Shown here one piece after another: positions 46,949 to 56,257 of a DNA stretch of 64,000 nucleotides. The stretch is from Streptomyces uncialis (lineage in GTDB: Bacteria; Actinomycetota; Actinomycetes; Streptomycetales; Streptomycetaceae): the NCBI RefSeq assembly GCF_036250755.1, contig NZ_CP109583.1, forward strand, positions 7,744,001-7,808,000, read 5' to 3'. The stretch's first letter is position 1; the number at the start of each line of letters is the position of its first letter. Made by a program: the position numbers and the translations under genes. The notes beneath the pieces are model-generated. The model ran no database searches, had not been told where the DNA came from, and was given only the letters and a program-made list of their open reading frames with translations.

Positions 46949-47629
46949 TCAGCCTCCCTGCCGGACTTCACCCTCGGTCACGGAACGGGCGATTCCCGGC
47001 GTCCCACGCGGCGCGGCGGGCCCAGGGGACACCACGTACCCCTTCTGTCCCTGCTGGATCAGCTGGGTGGCGTAGGGGCGCGAAGGGTCCTGTGCGAAGT
47101 GCCGTCGCTCGGCCGCTACCCACCCGCGCCAGAACGCGCGCTGGGCGGGACCGTCCCGCAGCCGTCCCCGTTCCCAGGCCGCGTCCGGCTCGAACTCCAT
47201 CCACAGCACCCGGGCCAGATACGGGCGCAGCGCCAGCCGTCCCGCGCCGACCCCCTCGACCAGCACCACCGGGGCCGGGGGCAGCAGCCGCGGCGGACCG
47301 AACTCGCGGGCGGTCCAGTCGTACGGTGTGTAGCGCGCGGGCCGCCCGTCCCGCAGCGGTGCCACGACCTGGCTCAGCAGCCGGTCCGTCCAGCCGAAGA
47401 GTTCCTCGTGGGTGGCGATGTCGTCCAGGTGCAGCACGGGAGCACCGCCCAGCGCGGCGGCGAGGGCGGCGGCGAAGGTCGTCTTGCCCGAGCCCGCGTG
47501 GCCGTCGACCGCGATCAGCCGGACCGGCCCGCAGGACGGCGGCAGCAGGGCGAGTTCCCCGGCAAGCCCCGGCGGCGGGGCGGCTGGGGCGGCTGGGGCG
47601 TGCGGTGCGGGCGGGGTGGTTCCGGTCAC
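46949..47629 (-). CDS. Uridine kinase-like P-loop NTPase
   Basis: A 226-residue protein. The P-loop IAVDGHAGSGKTTFAAALA lies near residue 45, followed by LHLDDIATHEELFGW and APVVLVEGVGAGRLALRPYL, as in uridine kinase/PRK-like proteins. The true phosphate acceptor is unknown. GTG 47629 is used, but GGGAAGG abuts it directly, so the start could lie elsewhere or the mRNA could be leaderless. Divergent from the C39 peptidase gene. Confidence 0.8.
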   Translation of the reverse strand: MTGTTPPAPHAPAAPAAPPPGLAGELALLPPSCGPVRLIAVDGHAGSGKTTFAAALAAALGGAPVLHLDDIATHEELFGWTDRLLSQVVAPLRDGRPARYTPYDWTAREFGPPRLLPPAPVVLVEGVGAGRLALRPYLARVLWMEFEPDAAWERGRLRDGPAQRAFWRGWVAAERRHFAQDPSRPYATQLIQQGQKGYVVSPGPAAPRGTPGIARSVTEGEVRQGG

Positions 47630-47803
47630 CCTTCCCAGGGTAGGGGGCCGCCCCCGGGCCTCACGTGCGGCTGGTCGGGGGCGAAGTCGCGCGCGGCTCG
47701 TGCGGCGGTCCGGGCGGGGTCTCCCGTGCGGCTCGTACGGCTGGTCCGGGCGGGGGCCGGTGGGCGTGGCGGGGGCGGAGGTGCTGGCCGGGGCCGGTCC
47801 GGC

Positions 47804-47816
47804 GGACATAGTGTCC
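47804..47816 (+). promoter_or_regulatory. Short palindrome over a -10 box upstream of the C39 peptidase gene
   Basis: GGACA-TAG-TGTCC, perfect 5-bp arms, containing a CATAGT -10-like hexamer about 85 bp before the peptidase start. Confidence 0.4.
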
Positions 47817-47897
47817 CCACGGCGGACCGGCGGATGCCGGTCGCCATCGCCCCGCCCGCCGCTCCACCGCGGGCCCGCCGACCGGGAGCAGCCGTCC

Positions 47898-49259
47898 ATG
47901 ACCGGATCAGCGGGGACCTCCCGCCGCGCACTGCTGACGGCCGTCTGCTCGGCGGCCGTCGCCGTCACCGCGGGCGGCTCGGCGGGTCCCGCCAGCGGCT
48001 CCGCCCTCCCGTCGGGCCGGGCCGGCGGCCGGGGGGTCGCCAATCACGCCTGGGCCTCGTACGCCGACTGGGAACAGGGCGCCGCCGAGGGCACCCGTAC
48101 CGTCGCCGGGGCCCGCCCGTATCTGGCGATCGCCGCCGCGGCGGGCCGCGTCCAGCGTGCCGACCCGGTCTCCGGGCGGTCGGTGACCTGGGAACACGCG
48201 GTGTGGACCGGCCCCGAGCAGCCGCTCGCCGTGCCCTCGACGGAGGCCGTCGTCTCCTGGAACGCGCACACCCCGGCCGGGACCTGGCTGCGGACCGAGG
48301 TACGCGGCACCTACTCCGACGGCACCCGGACCCCCTGGTACTCGCTCGGCGACTGGGCCTCGGGCGACCAGGACATCCGGCGGGCCTCGGCCGACGGCCA
48401 GGGCGACGGCCGCAGCGCGGTCCTGACCGACACCCTCGCGATCGGTGATCCCGCCTCGGGACTGCGGCTGACCGCCTGCCGCGCGCGGCTCACCCTGCAC
48501 CGGCGGGCCGGTACGGCGCTCACCCCGAGGGTGCACCGGCTGCATCTGATGGGCTCCGACATCCCGGACCGTTTCACCGTGCCCGCCTCCGTCCCGGTGA
48601 CCGCGCGGGAACTCGCGGTGCCCCGCTACTCGCAGAACACCCACATCGGTCAGTACCCGGAGTACGACAACGGGGGCGAGGCCTGGTGCAGCCCCACGTC
48701 CTCGCAGATGGTGGTCGAGTACTGGGGGCACCGCCCGGCGCCGGAGGACCTGGCCTGGGTGGATCCCGCGTACGCCGATCCGCAGGTGTGCCACGCGGCG
48801 CGCGCCACGTACGACCACACGTACCGGGGCTGCGGGAACTGGCCGTTCAACGCGGCCTACGCGGCGAGTCACCCCGGTCTCCAGGCGGTCGTCACCCGGC
48901 TGGCCACGCTCACCGAGCTGGAGGGCCTGGTCGCGGCCGGGCTCCCGGTGATCACCTCGCAGTCCTTCCGGGCCGAGGAGCTGACCGGCGCCGGGTACGG
49001 CACCGCCGGGCATCTGATGACGGTCGTCGGCTTCACCGCGGACGGCGATGTGATCGCCAACGACCCGTCCTCCCCGTCGAACGCCGAGGTCCGCCGGGTC
49101 TACCGCCGACGCGAATGGGAGAACGTCTGGCTGCGGACCCGGCGGTACAACGCGGCGGGCAAGGCCGTCGGCGGTTCCGGCGGGGTGTGCTACCTGTACT
49201 TCCCGGCCGAACCGGACGAGCGGCAGCGCCGGGCCCTGGCCGCCGCCGGGATCGGCTGA
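47898..49259 (+). CDS. Secreted C39-family peptidase-like protein (Tat-type signal)
   Basis: A 453-residue exported protein. The signal TSRRALLTAVCSAAVAVTAG (residues 7-26) has a twin-Arg start. A middle beta-rich domain (about residues 50-235) precedes a C-terminal peptidase_C39_2-like papain fold: catalytic Cys in GGEAWCSPTSSQMVVEYWG, His in GTAGHLMTVVGF and Asp in VIANDPSSP. GGGAG nine bases upstream supports the start. Probably cleaves or binds extracellular peptides; no bacteriocin exporter context is seen. Confidence 0.88.
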   Translation: MTGSAGTSRRALLTAVCSAAVAVTAGGSAGPASGSALPSGRAGGRGVANHAWASYADWEQGAAEGTRTVAGARPYLAIAAAAGRVQRADPVSGRSVTWEHAVWTGPEQPLAVPSTEAVVSWNAHTPAGTWLRTEVRGTYSDGTRTPWYSLGDWASGDQDIRRASADGQGDGRSAVLTDTLAIGDPASGLRLTACRARLTLHRRAGTALTPRVHRLHLMGSDIPDRFTVPASVPVTARELAVPRYSQNTHIGQYPEYDNGGEAWCSPTSSQMVVEYWGHRPAPEDLAWVDPAYADPQVCHAARATYDHTYRGCGNWPFNAAYAASHPGLQAVVTRLATLTELEGLVAAGLPVITSQSFRAEELTGAGYGTAGHLMTVVGFTADGDVIANDPSSPSNAEVRRVYRRREWENVWLRTRRYNAAGKAVGGSGGVCYLYFPAEPDERQRRALAAAGIG

Positions 49260-49275
49260 GCCGACGCCCGCGCGG

Positions 49276-50787
49276 TCACCGGATGGCCGGCCGGACCACC
49301 CAGTCCGGGTGCCCCGGCATCGGCGGAGTCTTCGGCCCGTACGCCCACGGCCGCAGGAACGCGTCCATGTCCCGCCCGGTCACCTCGGAGGCCAGCGCGA
49401 AGTACTCGCGGCTCCCGGTCACCTTGCCCTGGTAGCGCTTGGCCCACTCCTTCTCGATCTTCCGGAACATCCGGTCACCGACCTCCTGGCGCAGCGCGTA
49501 GAAGACCAGCGCGGAGCCGTCGTAGCGCATCCGCTTGAAGAGGTTCGGTTCGGTCGGCTCGGTGGGCGCGCCGAAGTCGCGCCGCCACTGGTCGTGCTGC
49601 TCGTACGCCGTCCTCATCGACGCCTCCAGCGAGGTCCCGCCGTGCTCCTCGGAGTACAGCCGCTCGTAGAAGCGGGCGTGCCCCTCGCTCAGCCACAGAT
49701 CGGACCACTCGCGGATGCCGTTGCTGTTTCCCAGCCACTGATGCGCCAGTTCGTGCACCAGATTGCGCTCGGCGTCGACCTGGTTCCCGAGCAGATCGGC
49801 CTTGGGCACCAGGGACAGGGTCTGGGTCTCCAGGGCGACCCCGAGACCGGTGTCACCGACGAGGATTCCGTACCGGTCGAACGGATAGGGGCCGAGGCGC
49901 TCCTCCAGCCAGGCCAGATGCGTGGGCGTCAGGGCCCGGTAGCGCTCGGTGGGCGCGACCAGCGCGTCGGGGACCACGTCCCGGATCGGCAGCCCGCGCG
50001 GCCCCTCGCTCTCCACGAAGGTGAACCGGCCGATCGCGAGCTGGACGAGCTGCGCGGCGACCGGCTGCCCGGAGTCGTAGGTCCACCGGACCCGGCCGTC
50101 GGGCCGCTCGGCGCGTTCGGTGAGCCGGCCGCCCGCGACGGCGTGGATCCCCGGCGGGGTGGTGATCCGGAAGGTGACGGGCGCGCGGCGGCTCGGGTGG
50201 TCGTCGGCGGGGAAGAGCATGCGGGCGCCGTTGGGCTGCGGGTACACCACCGTGCCGTCCGGGGTGGGGATCCAGCCGTAGTCCTCGATGGCGTCGGTCC
50301 GGTGGCGTATCTGGGTCGGGTCGGCGGTCCAGTGGACCACCACCGTGAAGCGGCTGCCCTTGTCGAGGGGGCGGGCCGGGGTGATGACCAGCTCGTCGCC
50401 GTCGCGGGTGGTCCGGGCCTCGGCGCCGTCCACCGTGACCGAGCGCAGCGTGTTCCCGGCGAAGTCGAGGTTGAAGCGGGACAGGGCCTGGGTGGTGCGG
50501 GCGGTGATCGTGGCGCTCGCCGGGAACGCGGTCCGCGGGGCCTGCCAGTCGAAGTCCAGGGAGTAGCGGCTGATCCGGTAGCCGCCGTTCCCGTCGAGCG
50601 GGAACAGCGGATCGCCCGCTCCCGGGGCGCCCGGCGTGGGAGCCGTCGCCGGGGGCGCTGCCTGGGGCGAGGTCGGACGGCCCGCGGGGTCGGCCTGGGC
50701 GGCGGGCCCGGCCAGGGCCGCCAGCGCGGTGATCGCGGTGGCCAGGGCGAGCCGGGGTCGGCGGCGGGACGTGTGGTGCGAGCTCAT
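49276..50787 (-). CDS. Secreted M1 family metallopeptidase
   Basis: A 503-residue exported zinc peptidase. The signal peptide (RRRPRLALATAITALAALAG) is followed by a Pro/Ala-rich stretch, then the M1 beta domain and the catalytic domain with HELAHQW plus Glu in LWLSEGHARF, 18 residues on, and GVALETQT in place of the aminopeptidase GAMEN motif. ATG 50787 with GGAGGGG upstream is chosen; the upstream open frame is spurious. It is shorter than 850-residue PepN-type enzymes, as many secreted Streptomyces M1 enzymes are. Confidence 0.92.
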   Translation of the reverse strand: MSSHHTSRRRPRLALATAITALAALAGPAAQADPAGRPTSPQAAPPATAPTPGAPGAGDPLFPLDGNGGYRISRYSLDFDWQAPRTAFPASATITARTTQALSRFNLDFAGNTLRSVTVDGAEARTTRDGDELVITPARPLDKGSRFTVVVHWTADPTQIRHRTDAIEDYGWIPTPDGTVVYPQPNGARMLFPADDHPSRRAPVTFRITTPPGIHAVAGGRLTERAERPDGRVRWTYDSGQPVAAQLVQLAIGRFTFVESEGPRGLPIRDVVPDALVAPTERYRALTPTHLAWLEERLGPYPFDRYGILVGDTGLGVALETQTLSLVPKADLLGNQVDAERNLVHELAHQWLGNSNGIREWSDLWLSEGHARFYERLYSEEHGGTSLEASMRTAYEQHDQWRRDFGAPTEPTEPNLFKRMRYDGSALVFYALRQEVGDRMFRKIEKEWAKRYQGKVTGSREYFALASEVTGRDMDAFLRPWAYGPKTPPMPGHPDWVVRPAIR

Positions 50788-51114
50788 CGGGATCCCCTCC
50801 GTGCACGCTGTCGTCGGTGGTCGCGGGAACGGCGGCGCCCGGTGGTCGGCCGGGCCGGTCCATCCCCCTGGGAGGAGGACGACCGGCGCGTGGAGATCGT
50901 TGGCCCGGGAACCGGCCAGGTACCACCCGTGGGAGTGAACCGGCGCCCACGCGCGCCGGTCGCACGCCCCCGGGCGCCCGACGCGCCCCGCGCGCCCTCC
51001 GGCACCGGGGCCCGGCGGGGACGTGACCGGCGTCCTATCGCGATCCCCGGTGCGGGTGGCACAGTGGCGCGACCATTCGGGGACATTTCCCTCCGCTCGA
51101 CGAAGCGAGACCCC
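50788..51114. other. Intergenic region upstream of the M1 peptidase
   Basis: 327 nt between divergent genes. It holds the peptidase promoter, not resolved, and nothing else recognisable. Confidence 0.4.
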
Positions 51115-51261
51115 ATGAACGCGACCGCATTCCAGACCCGCCGCGCCGCCGCCCGCACGGGTGGCCCGCGCACCGACGGCCCCCGCGTCCTCGAACACGT
51201 CCTCGGCTGGACCCTGGTCGTGGTGATCGCGATGCTCGTCACCCGCCTCGGCCTGATGTGA
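51115..51261 (+). CDS. Small single-pass membrane protein
   Basis: A 48-residue ORF. The basic soluble N-terminal half (FQTRRAAARTGGPRTDGPRV) precedes one membrane segment (LGWTLVVVIAMLVTRLGLM) at the extreme C terminus. Codon third positions are G/C-rich as in real genes, and the hydrophobic tail is not a random product of GC-rich DNA. No strong ribosome site. The function is unknown. Confidence 0.55.
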   Translation: MNATAFQTRRAAARTGGPRTDGPRVLEHVLGWTLVVVIAMLVTRLGLM

Positions 51262-51457
51262 GCCGGGCCCGGTCCCTCCGGGCCGGGCGCCGTGACCGAT
51301 GCGGCCGGGCCGGGTGGGACGGATGCCGTCGCGTGGGACCGATGTGGCCGGTGCTGTCCGGTGTGGCGGGGGGAGGTCTCCCGGACGCCCGTTGCGGAGC
51401 GTTCCGTTCTGCCATACTGCCGGTGTTTCGTCGCCAGCCAGCAGACAAAGGCCCCAT

Positions 51458-52138
51458 TTGGATACCAGCCAGCAGCAGGGCGTCAGCGGTTCCCGGTCTC
51501 CCGACCCCGAGCGGCCCCGCCCGCGCGGCACGGCCCGTTCCCACGCCCGCCGGGCCGAACTCATCGAGATCGGGCGGAAGTTGTTCGCCGACACGTCCTA
51601 CGACGCCCTGTCGATGGACGACATCGCACGTCAGGCCCATGTCGCCAAGGGGCTGATCTACTACTACTTCACGTCCAAGCGCGGCTATTACCTGGCCATC
51701 GTGGAGGACGCCGTCGCCGAGCTGGTCTCCCGGGCGGCGAGCGGCACCGAACTGCCGGGCCGGGCCCGTGTCGAGCGGACCATCGACGGCTATCTGCGCT
51801 ACGCGGAGCAGAACCAGGCCGCGTACCGCACCATCGTCAGCGGCGGGGTCGGCTTCGACGCCGAGGTGCAGGCGATCCGGGACGGGGTGCGCGAGGCGAT
51901 CGTCGACACCATCGCGGAGGGCGCCTACGGCCGCCGGGACATCCCGCGGCTCGCCCGGCTCGCGATCCTGGGCTGGCAGTGGAGCGTGGAGGGCGTCACC
52001 CTCGACTGGATCGGCCGGGACGGACCGCCCCGCGACACCGTCCGTGAACTGCTGGTCAGACTGCTCGGCAGCACCCTGCGCACCATCGAGGAGCTGGAAC
52101 CGTCCTGCCCGGCGCCCCCGCGCGTGCGGCCCGCGTAG
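51458..52138 (+). CDS. TetR family transcriptional regulator
   Basis: A 226-residue regulator. The helix-turn-helix is LSMDDIARQAHVAKGLIYYY with FTSKRGYYLAIVEDA after, and the C-terminal domain is of the TetR_C33-like type found in fatty-acid regulators. The only reasonable start is TTG 51458, with AAAGG seven bases upstream. It converges on the chitinase gene and has no divergent partner that would reveal its target. Confidence 0.87.
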   Translation: MDTSQQQGVSGSRSPDPERPRPRGTARSHARRAELIEIGRKLFADTSYDALSMDDIARQAHVAKGLIYYYFTSKRGYYLAIVEDAVAELVSRAASGTELPGRARVERTIDGYLRYAEQNQAAYRTIVSGGVGFDAEVQAIRDGVREAIVDTIAEGAYGRRDIPRLARLAILGWQWSVEGVTLDWIGRDGPPRDTVRELLVRLLGSTLRTIEELEPSCPAPPRVRPA

Positions 52139-52183
52139 GTTCCACGTACCGGAGCGGTCCACGTACCGGAGAAGTCCACGCAC

Positions 52184-52229
52184 ACGGTGGAGGGGCGGGA
52201 CCCGCGACCGGGTCCCGCCCCTCCACCGT
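52184..52229. terminator. Bidirectional terminator between the TetR and chitinase genes
   Basis: Perfect 20-bp stem ACGGTGGAGGGGCGGGACCC/GGGTCCCGCCCCTCCACCGT with a 6-nt loop between convergent genes. A TCCACGTACCGGAG direct repeat lies just before it (52140-52171). Confidence 0.9.
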
Positions 52230-52278
52230 TGTGATGCTGGTTCGTGCGCCGGGGCCGCCGCCCCGGGTTCCGCGAAGG

Positions 52279-53529
52279 CTAGTTGATCGCCTTGATCAGC
52301 TCACCGTTCGCGGTGTCACCGCTCAGGTCCCAGATGAACGTGCCGGCGAGAGCCTGCTCGTTCTTGTAGGCCATCTTGGTGGCGAGGGTGGCGGGGGTGT
52401 CGTAACTCCACCACTCGTTGCCGCACTTGGCGTACGCGGTGCCGCCGACCGTACCGGTGGCCGGGCACTTCGTCTTGAGCACCTTGTAGTCGTCGATGCC
52501 CTGCTCGTACGTGCCCGGGGCCGGGCCGGTGGCGGTGCCGCCGGGCGCGGACTGGGTGACGCCGGTCCAGCCGCGGCCGTAGAAGCCGACGCCCAGGAGC
52601 AGCTTGTTCGACGGGATGCCGAGGTTCTTCAGCTTCTTGATCGTCGCGTCCGAGTGGAACTCGGCCTTCGGGATGCCCGGGTAGCTCTTCAGCGGCGAGT
52701 GCGGGGCGGTCGGGCCCTTGGCGGACCAGGTGCCGAAGTAGTCGTACGTCATCGGGTTGTACCAGTCGACGTACTGCGCGGCGCCCGCGTAGTCGGCGGC
52801 GTCGATCTTGCCGCCCGCCGACGCGTCGGCCGGGATCGCGGAGGAGATCAGCTTGGTGGAGCCGAACTTGGCGCGCAGCGCCTGCATCAGGTTCCGGTAC
52901 GCGGCGTGTCCGCTGGTGTCACAGCCGGCACCGCAGGCGTTGGGGTACTCCCAGTCGATGTCGATCCCGTCGAAGACCCCTGTCCAGCGCGGGTCGTTGA
53001 GCAGGTCGTAGCAGGACTGGGCGAACGCGGCCGGGTTCTGCGCGGCCTGGGTGAACCCGGCGGACCAGGTCCAGCCGCCGAAGGACCACAGCACCTTGAG
53101 GTTCGGGTTCTTCGCCTTCAGCTTCTTGAGCTGGTTGAAGTTGCCGCGCAGCGGCTGGTCCCAGGTGTCGGCGACGCCGTCCACGGAACCGGCGGCGGGG
53201 TACGCCTTGTCCGTCGCGGCGTACGCGTCACCCATGGTGCAGCGGCCGCCCTGGACATTGCCGAATCCGTAGTTGATGTGGGTCAGCTTCGCGGCGGAGC
53301 CGGACGTCTGGATGTTCTTGACGTGGTAGTTCCGGCCGTACACGCCCCATTCGGGGAAGTAGCCGATGACCTTCGAGCCCGCCGCGGCCTGGGTCGTGGC
53401 GGTGGTGTCCTCGGCGCTCGCGCTGGCGCCGGTCGTGGCCCCGGCGAGCAGTCCGGCGCCGAGCACGGCGCAGCAGACGGTGGAGACGAGCGCCCGGAAG
53501 CGGCCTCGGGGACGGTGTGGTGCGGACAT
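52279..53529 (-). CDS. Secreted GH18 chitinase
   Basis: A 416-residue chitinase. The signal peptide (ALVSTVCCAVLGAGLLAGAT) is followed by a single GH18 barrel with catalytic DxxDxDxE in GVFDGIDIDWEYP (Glu is the acid), SFGGWTWSAGF and the substrate-assisted Tyr region YNPMTYDYFG. No chitin-binding or FnIII domain. By recall of gene order it corresponds to S. coelicolor ChiD. The promoter has DasR-like elements, so induction by chito-oligosaccharides through DasR is likely. Confidence 0.94.
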   Translation of the reverse strand: MSAPHRPRGRFRALVSTVCCAVLGAGLLAGATTGASASAEDTTATTQAAAGSKVIGYFPEWGVYGRNYHVKNIQTSGSAAKLTHINYGFGNVQGGRCTMGDAYAATDKAYPAAGSVDGVADTWDQPLRGNFNQLKKLKAKNPNLKVLWSFGGWTWSAGFTQAAQNPAAFAQSCYDLLNDPRWTGVFDGIDIDWEYPNACGAGCDTSGHAAYRNLMQALRAKFGSTKLISSAIPADASAGGKIDAADYAGAAQYVDWYNPMTYDYFGTWSAKGPTAPHSPLKSYPGIPKAEFHSDATIKKLKNLGIPSNKLLLGVGFYGRGWTGVTQSAPGGTATGPAPGTYEQGIDDYKVLKTKCPATGTVGGTAYAKCGNEWWSYDTPATLATKMAYKNEQALAGTFIWDLSGDTANGELIKAIN

Positions 53530-53946
53530 GCGGTGGTCACCTCGTGGGGGAGGAGAACGGTGGGGGGCAAGCCGTGGAGGCCGCGCGGAGCACCACAATG
53601 GCCTTGTGGGACAACGCGGTTGTTCCTCTTGGCATGAACGCGTGGGGCGTTCGCAGGGAACAGTAGGAGGACTAGACCAGTGGGGTCAATGGTGCGGACC
53701 AATTTCCGTGGTGGTGCCAGGTGATCGCGCACCCGTGACGAACTGCCTCCGATCGGGCATACTCGACGCGCCACAGTCGCTGGTCAGCGCCCCTCCGTGA
53801 TCCGGAAGGGCACCATCGGCCGGGCAGTGCCGTATCTCCGGGGACGGACCGTGCGCCTGGCGCCGGAACGATGCCGCGGACCCACCGGAGGCGCCGCCAC
53901 ACCCTAGTGCGGTCGTCCCCGATCAGCCCGACAGGGAGGACCGCAG
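53530..53946. other. Chitinase / acyl-CoA dehydrogenase intergenic region
   Basis: 417 nt between divergent genes. The chitinase promoter and DasR-like sites are listed separately. The acyl-CoA dehydrogenase leader (about 53800-53946) has AGGGAGG at 53932-53938 and no clear regulatory motif. Confidence 0.5.
53660..53701 (-). promoter_or_regulatory. Chitinase promoter with two DasR-like (dre) sites
   Basis: Minus strand: TTGACC (53689-53684), N18, TACTGT (53665-53660). The spacer contains ACTGGTCTAGTCCTCC (53681-53666); its TGGTCTAGTCCT matches the Streptomyces chi direct repeat TGGTCYAGACCT at 11 of 12 positions. A second weaker site TGGTGCGGACCA lies at 53690-53701, 22 bp (two helical turns) upstream. 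Confidence 0.8.
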
Positions 53947-55119
53947 ATGCCCGACCACGCCCCGCAGCCCGTGGACCGGATCGCCCCCACGGACGAGGCC
54001 CGGGAGCTGTTCGCGCTCGTCCGCGAACTCGCCCGGCGTGAGATCGCCCCGACGGCGGCCGACGAGGAGGAGGCGGGCCGCTTCCCCCGTGAGGTCTTCA
54101 CCCTGCTCTCCCGGTCAGGACTGCTCGCACTGCCCTACGACTCCGCGTACGGCGGCGGTGACCAGCCCTACGAGGTCTATCTCCAGGTCCTGGAGGAACT
54201 CGCCGCCGTCCGGCTGACCGTCGGTCTCGGGGCCAGCGTCCACACCCTCGCCTGTCACGCCCTCGCGGGCTTCGGGACCAAGGAGCAGCGCGCCGAACTG
54301 CTGCCCGCGATGCTGGGCGGGGGCCTGCTGGGCGCCTACTGCCTCTCGGAGCCCGCCGCGGGCTCGGACGCGGCCTCCCTGCGGACCAAGGCCGTGCGGG
54401 ACGGTGACGACTGGGTGCTCACCGGCACCAAGGCGTGGATCACCCATGGCGGGATCGCCGACTTCTACACCGTGCTCGCCCGCTCCGGCGGTCCGGGCGC
54501 CCGGGGCATCACCGCGTATCTGGTGCCCGGGGACGCGCCGGGCCTGAGCGCCGCGGTGCCCGAGCGGAAGATGGGGATGAAGGGCTCCCCGACCGCGCAG
54601 GTCCACTTCGACGGGGTCCGGGTCCCCGACTCCCGCCGTCTCGGCGAGGAGGGCCAGGGCTTCACGATCGCCCTCGCCGCCCTGGACTCCGGCCGGCTCG
54701 GCATCGCCGCCTGCGCGATCGGGGTGGCCCAGGCGGCGCTGGACGGGGCGGTGGAGTACGCCACCGGACGGCGCCAGTTCGGCCGTCCCGTCGCCGACTT
54801 CCAGGGACTGCGCTTCCTGCTCGCGGACATGGCGACCCAGATCGCGGCGGGCCGGGCGCTCTACCTCGCGGCGGCCCGGCTGCGTGACGCGGGGCTGCCG
54901 TTCGCCAAGGAGGCCGCGATGGCCAAACTGATGTGCACCGACACCGCGATGAAGGTCACCACCGACGCGGTCCAGGTGCTCGGCGGCTACGGCTACACCG
55001 CCGACTTCCCCGTGGAGCGGTACATGCGGGAGGCGAAGGTCCTCCAGATCGTCGAGGGCACCAACCAGATCCAGCGGATGGTCATCGCCCGGCACCTGGC
55101 GGGCCCGGAGAGCCGCTGA
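53947..55119 (+). CDS. Acyl-CoA dehydrogenase
   Basis: A 390-residue FAD enzyme that oxidises acyl-CoA to enoyl-CoA. Signatures are YCLSEPAAGSDAASL, TGTKAWITHGG, ERKMGMKGSPTAQVHFDGV and the C-terminal GGYGYTADFPVERYMREAKV with the catalytic Glu in IVEGTNQIQRMVI. Length is typical of short/medium-chain types. It is divergent from the chitinase gene. Confidence 0.94.
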   Translation: MPDHAPQPVDRIAPTDEARELFALVRELARREIAPTAADEEEAGRFPREVFTLLSRSGLLALPYDSAYGGGDQPYEVYLQVLEELAAVRLTVGLGASVHTLACHALAGFGTKEQRAELLPAMLGGGLLGAYCLSEPAAGSDAASLRTKAVRDGDDWVLTGTKAWITHGGIADFYTVLARSGGPGARGITAYLVPGDAPGLSAAVPERKMGMKGSPTAQVHFDGVRVPDSRRLGEEGQGFTIALAALDSGRLGIAACAIGVAQAALDGAVEYATGRRQFGRPVADFQGLRFLLADMATQIAAGRALYLAAARLRDAGLPFAKEAAMAKLMCTDTAMKVTTDAVQVLGGYGYTADFPVERYMREAKVLQIVEGTNQIQRMVIARHLAGPESR

Positions 55120-55284
55120 GCGCCGCTGCTCCACCACCGGCGGCCGGATACGGCCCCCGGAACACCCCGGCGTGCCGCGGAACGCCCCTACCGGCCACCG
55201 ACACGCTCCGAGGAACACCCGCACCGGCCGCCGACGCGGCGCCCGGAACCCCGCACCCACCACCGAAGCCGTCCGCGGAGCCCT

Positions 55285-55644
55285 TCACCGGCCGCCGCCG
55301 CGCGGTGCCCCCGCGGCCCCCGTCCCGCCGAACTCACCGGGCCGCACCAGCGGGGCCGTCAGCCGGTCCCACTCCGGGTCCGGGTGGCCGGGCAGCGCCC
55401 GTCCCCGCTCCGTCCACTGGGCCAGCAGCTCGCGGTAGAGGGGCGGATCGGGCCGGGGCGACGGCTCCGGCTCCGGGGCCGGTCCCGGCGGCGCGGGCGT
55501 GGCGCGCACCGGATACGGGTGCCGTGGCGGGGGGCCGGACTGCTCGGGTCCCCGCTGCCGGGGCGCCGACAGCGGAACCGATTCTTCGGGCGCGGAGAAC
55601 AGGACGCGGCGCAGCCTGCCCGGACCGGGAAGGGTCGAGGTCAT
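55285..55644 (-). CDS. Hypothetical Pro-rich protein
   Basis: A 119-residue protein. The N terminus STLPGPGRLRRVLFSAPEES and a C-terminal block LYRELLAQWTERGRALPGHP plus DPEWDRLTAP look like real sequence, separated by a Pro/Arg-rich middle. I do not recognise a family with certainty, but proteins of this pattern recur in Streptomyces by recall. Convergent with the acyl-CoA dehydrogenase. Confidence 0.55.
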   Translation of the reverse strand: MTSTLPGPGRLRRVLFSAPEESVPLSAPRQRGPEQSGPPPRHPYPVRATPAPPGPAPEPEPSPRPDPPLYRELLAQWTERGRALPGHPDPEWDRLTAPLVRPGEFGGTGAAGAPRGGGR

Positions 55645-55837
55645 ACCCGGCGAACGCGGCGACCCCCGCGCGGGTCACCCTCGGGCCCGGGTGCGCGTGA
55701 GTTCGATCCCCGTGAACGGACACACGCCCTCCTGCCGGAACGGGACGACTTTCCCCCGGTCTGTCGATCCGGGCACTCTCCGTTCGACGTAGAGGCAGAG
55801 GCGGGAGATTCCCGCCCTTTCGTGGAGGAGCCTTTCC

Positions 55838-56197
55838 ATGCCCCGATTCCTGACCCTGATCCAGCTCGACGAGACCGCCGCCGCCGCACCCCGCTCACCC
55901 GCCTTCGCGGAGCGGATGGGCACGCTGTTCGAAGAGATCTCCAAGGCGGGCGTGATGCTCGACACCGCCGGTCTCGCCCCGACCGCCGAGGGCGTGCGGG
56001 TCGTCTGGTCCGGCGGTGGACTCACCGACACCGAAGGCCCCTTCGGCGGCGGCGACGCCATCCTCGGCTACTCGATGATTCAGGCCAGGGACCGGGCCGA
56101 GGCCGTCGAGTGGGTCCGGCGGTTCCTCGCGGCCCATGACGACCACCTCACGATCACCGCGGAGGTCCGTGAGGTCCGGGAGTTCGACGGCGCCTGA
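55838..56197 (+). CDS. YciI/YCII-related protein
   Basis: A 119-residue small alpha/beta protein of the YCII-related (DGPF-type) fold: MPRFLTLIQLDETA, MLDTAGLAPTAEGVRVVWSG, DTEGPFGGGDAILGYSMIQA, then AVEWVRRFLAAHD. The GPF motif is the family mark. Such proteins are often next to ECF sigma factors, but none is here. GGAGG precedes the ATG. Confidence 0.88.
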   Translation: MPRFLTLIQLDETAAAAPRSPAFAERMGTLFEEISKAGVMLDTAGLAPTAEGVRVVWSGGGLTDTEGPFGGGDAILGYSMIQARDRAEAVEWVRRFLAAHDDHLTITAEVREVREFDGA

Positions 56198-56231
56198 GCG
56201 CGGCCTTCACCCCGGGTTCCGCCGCGGCCGA

Positions 56232-56257
56232 CCGGTGGCCGGCCGGTCGGCCACCGG
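56232..56257 (+). terminator. Hairpin after the YciI gene
   Basis: 9-bp stem CCGGTGGCC/GGCCACCGG with an 8-nt loop, 34 nt after the stop. Confidence 0.6.
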
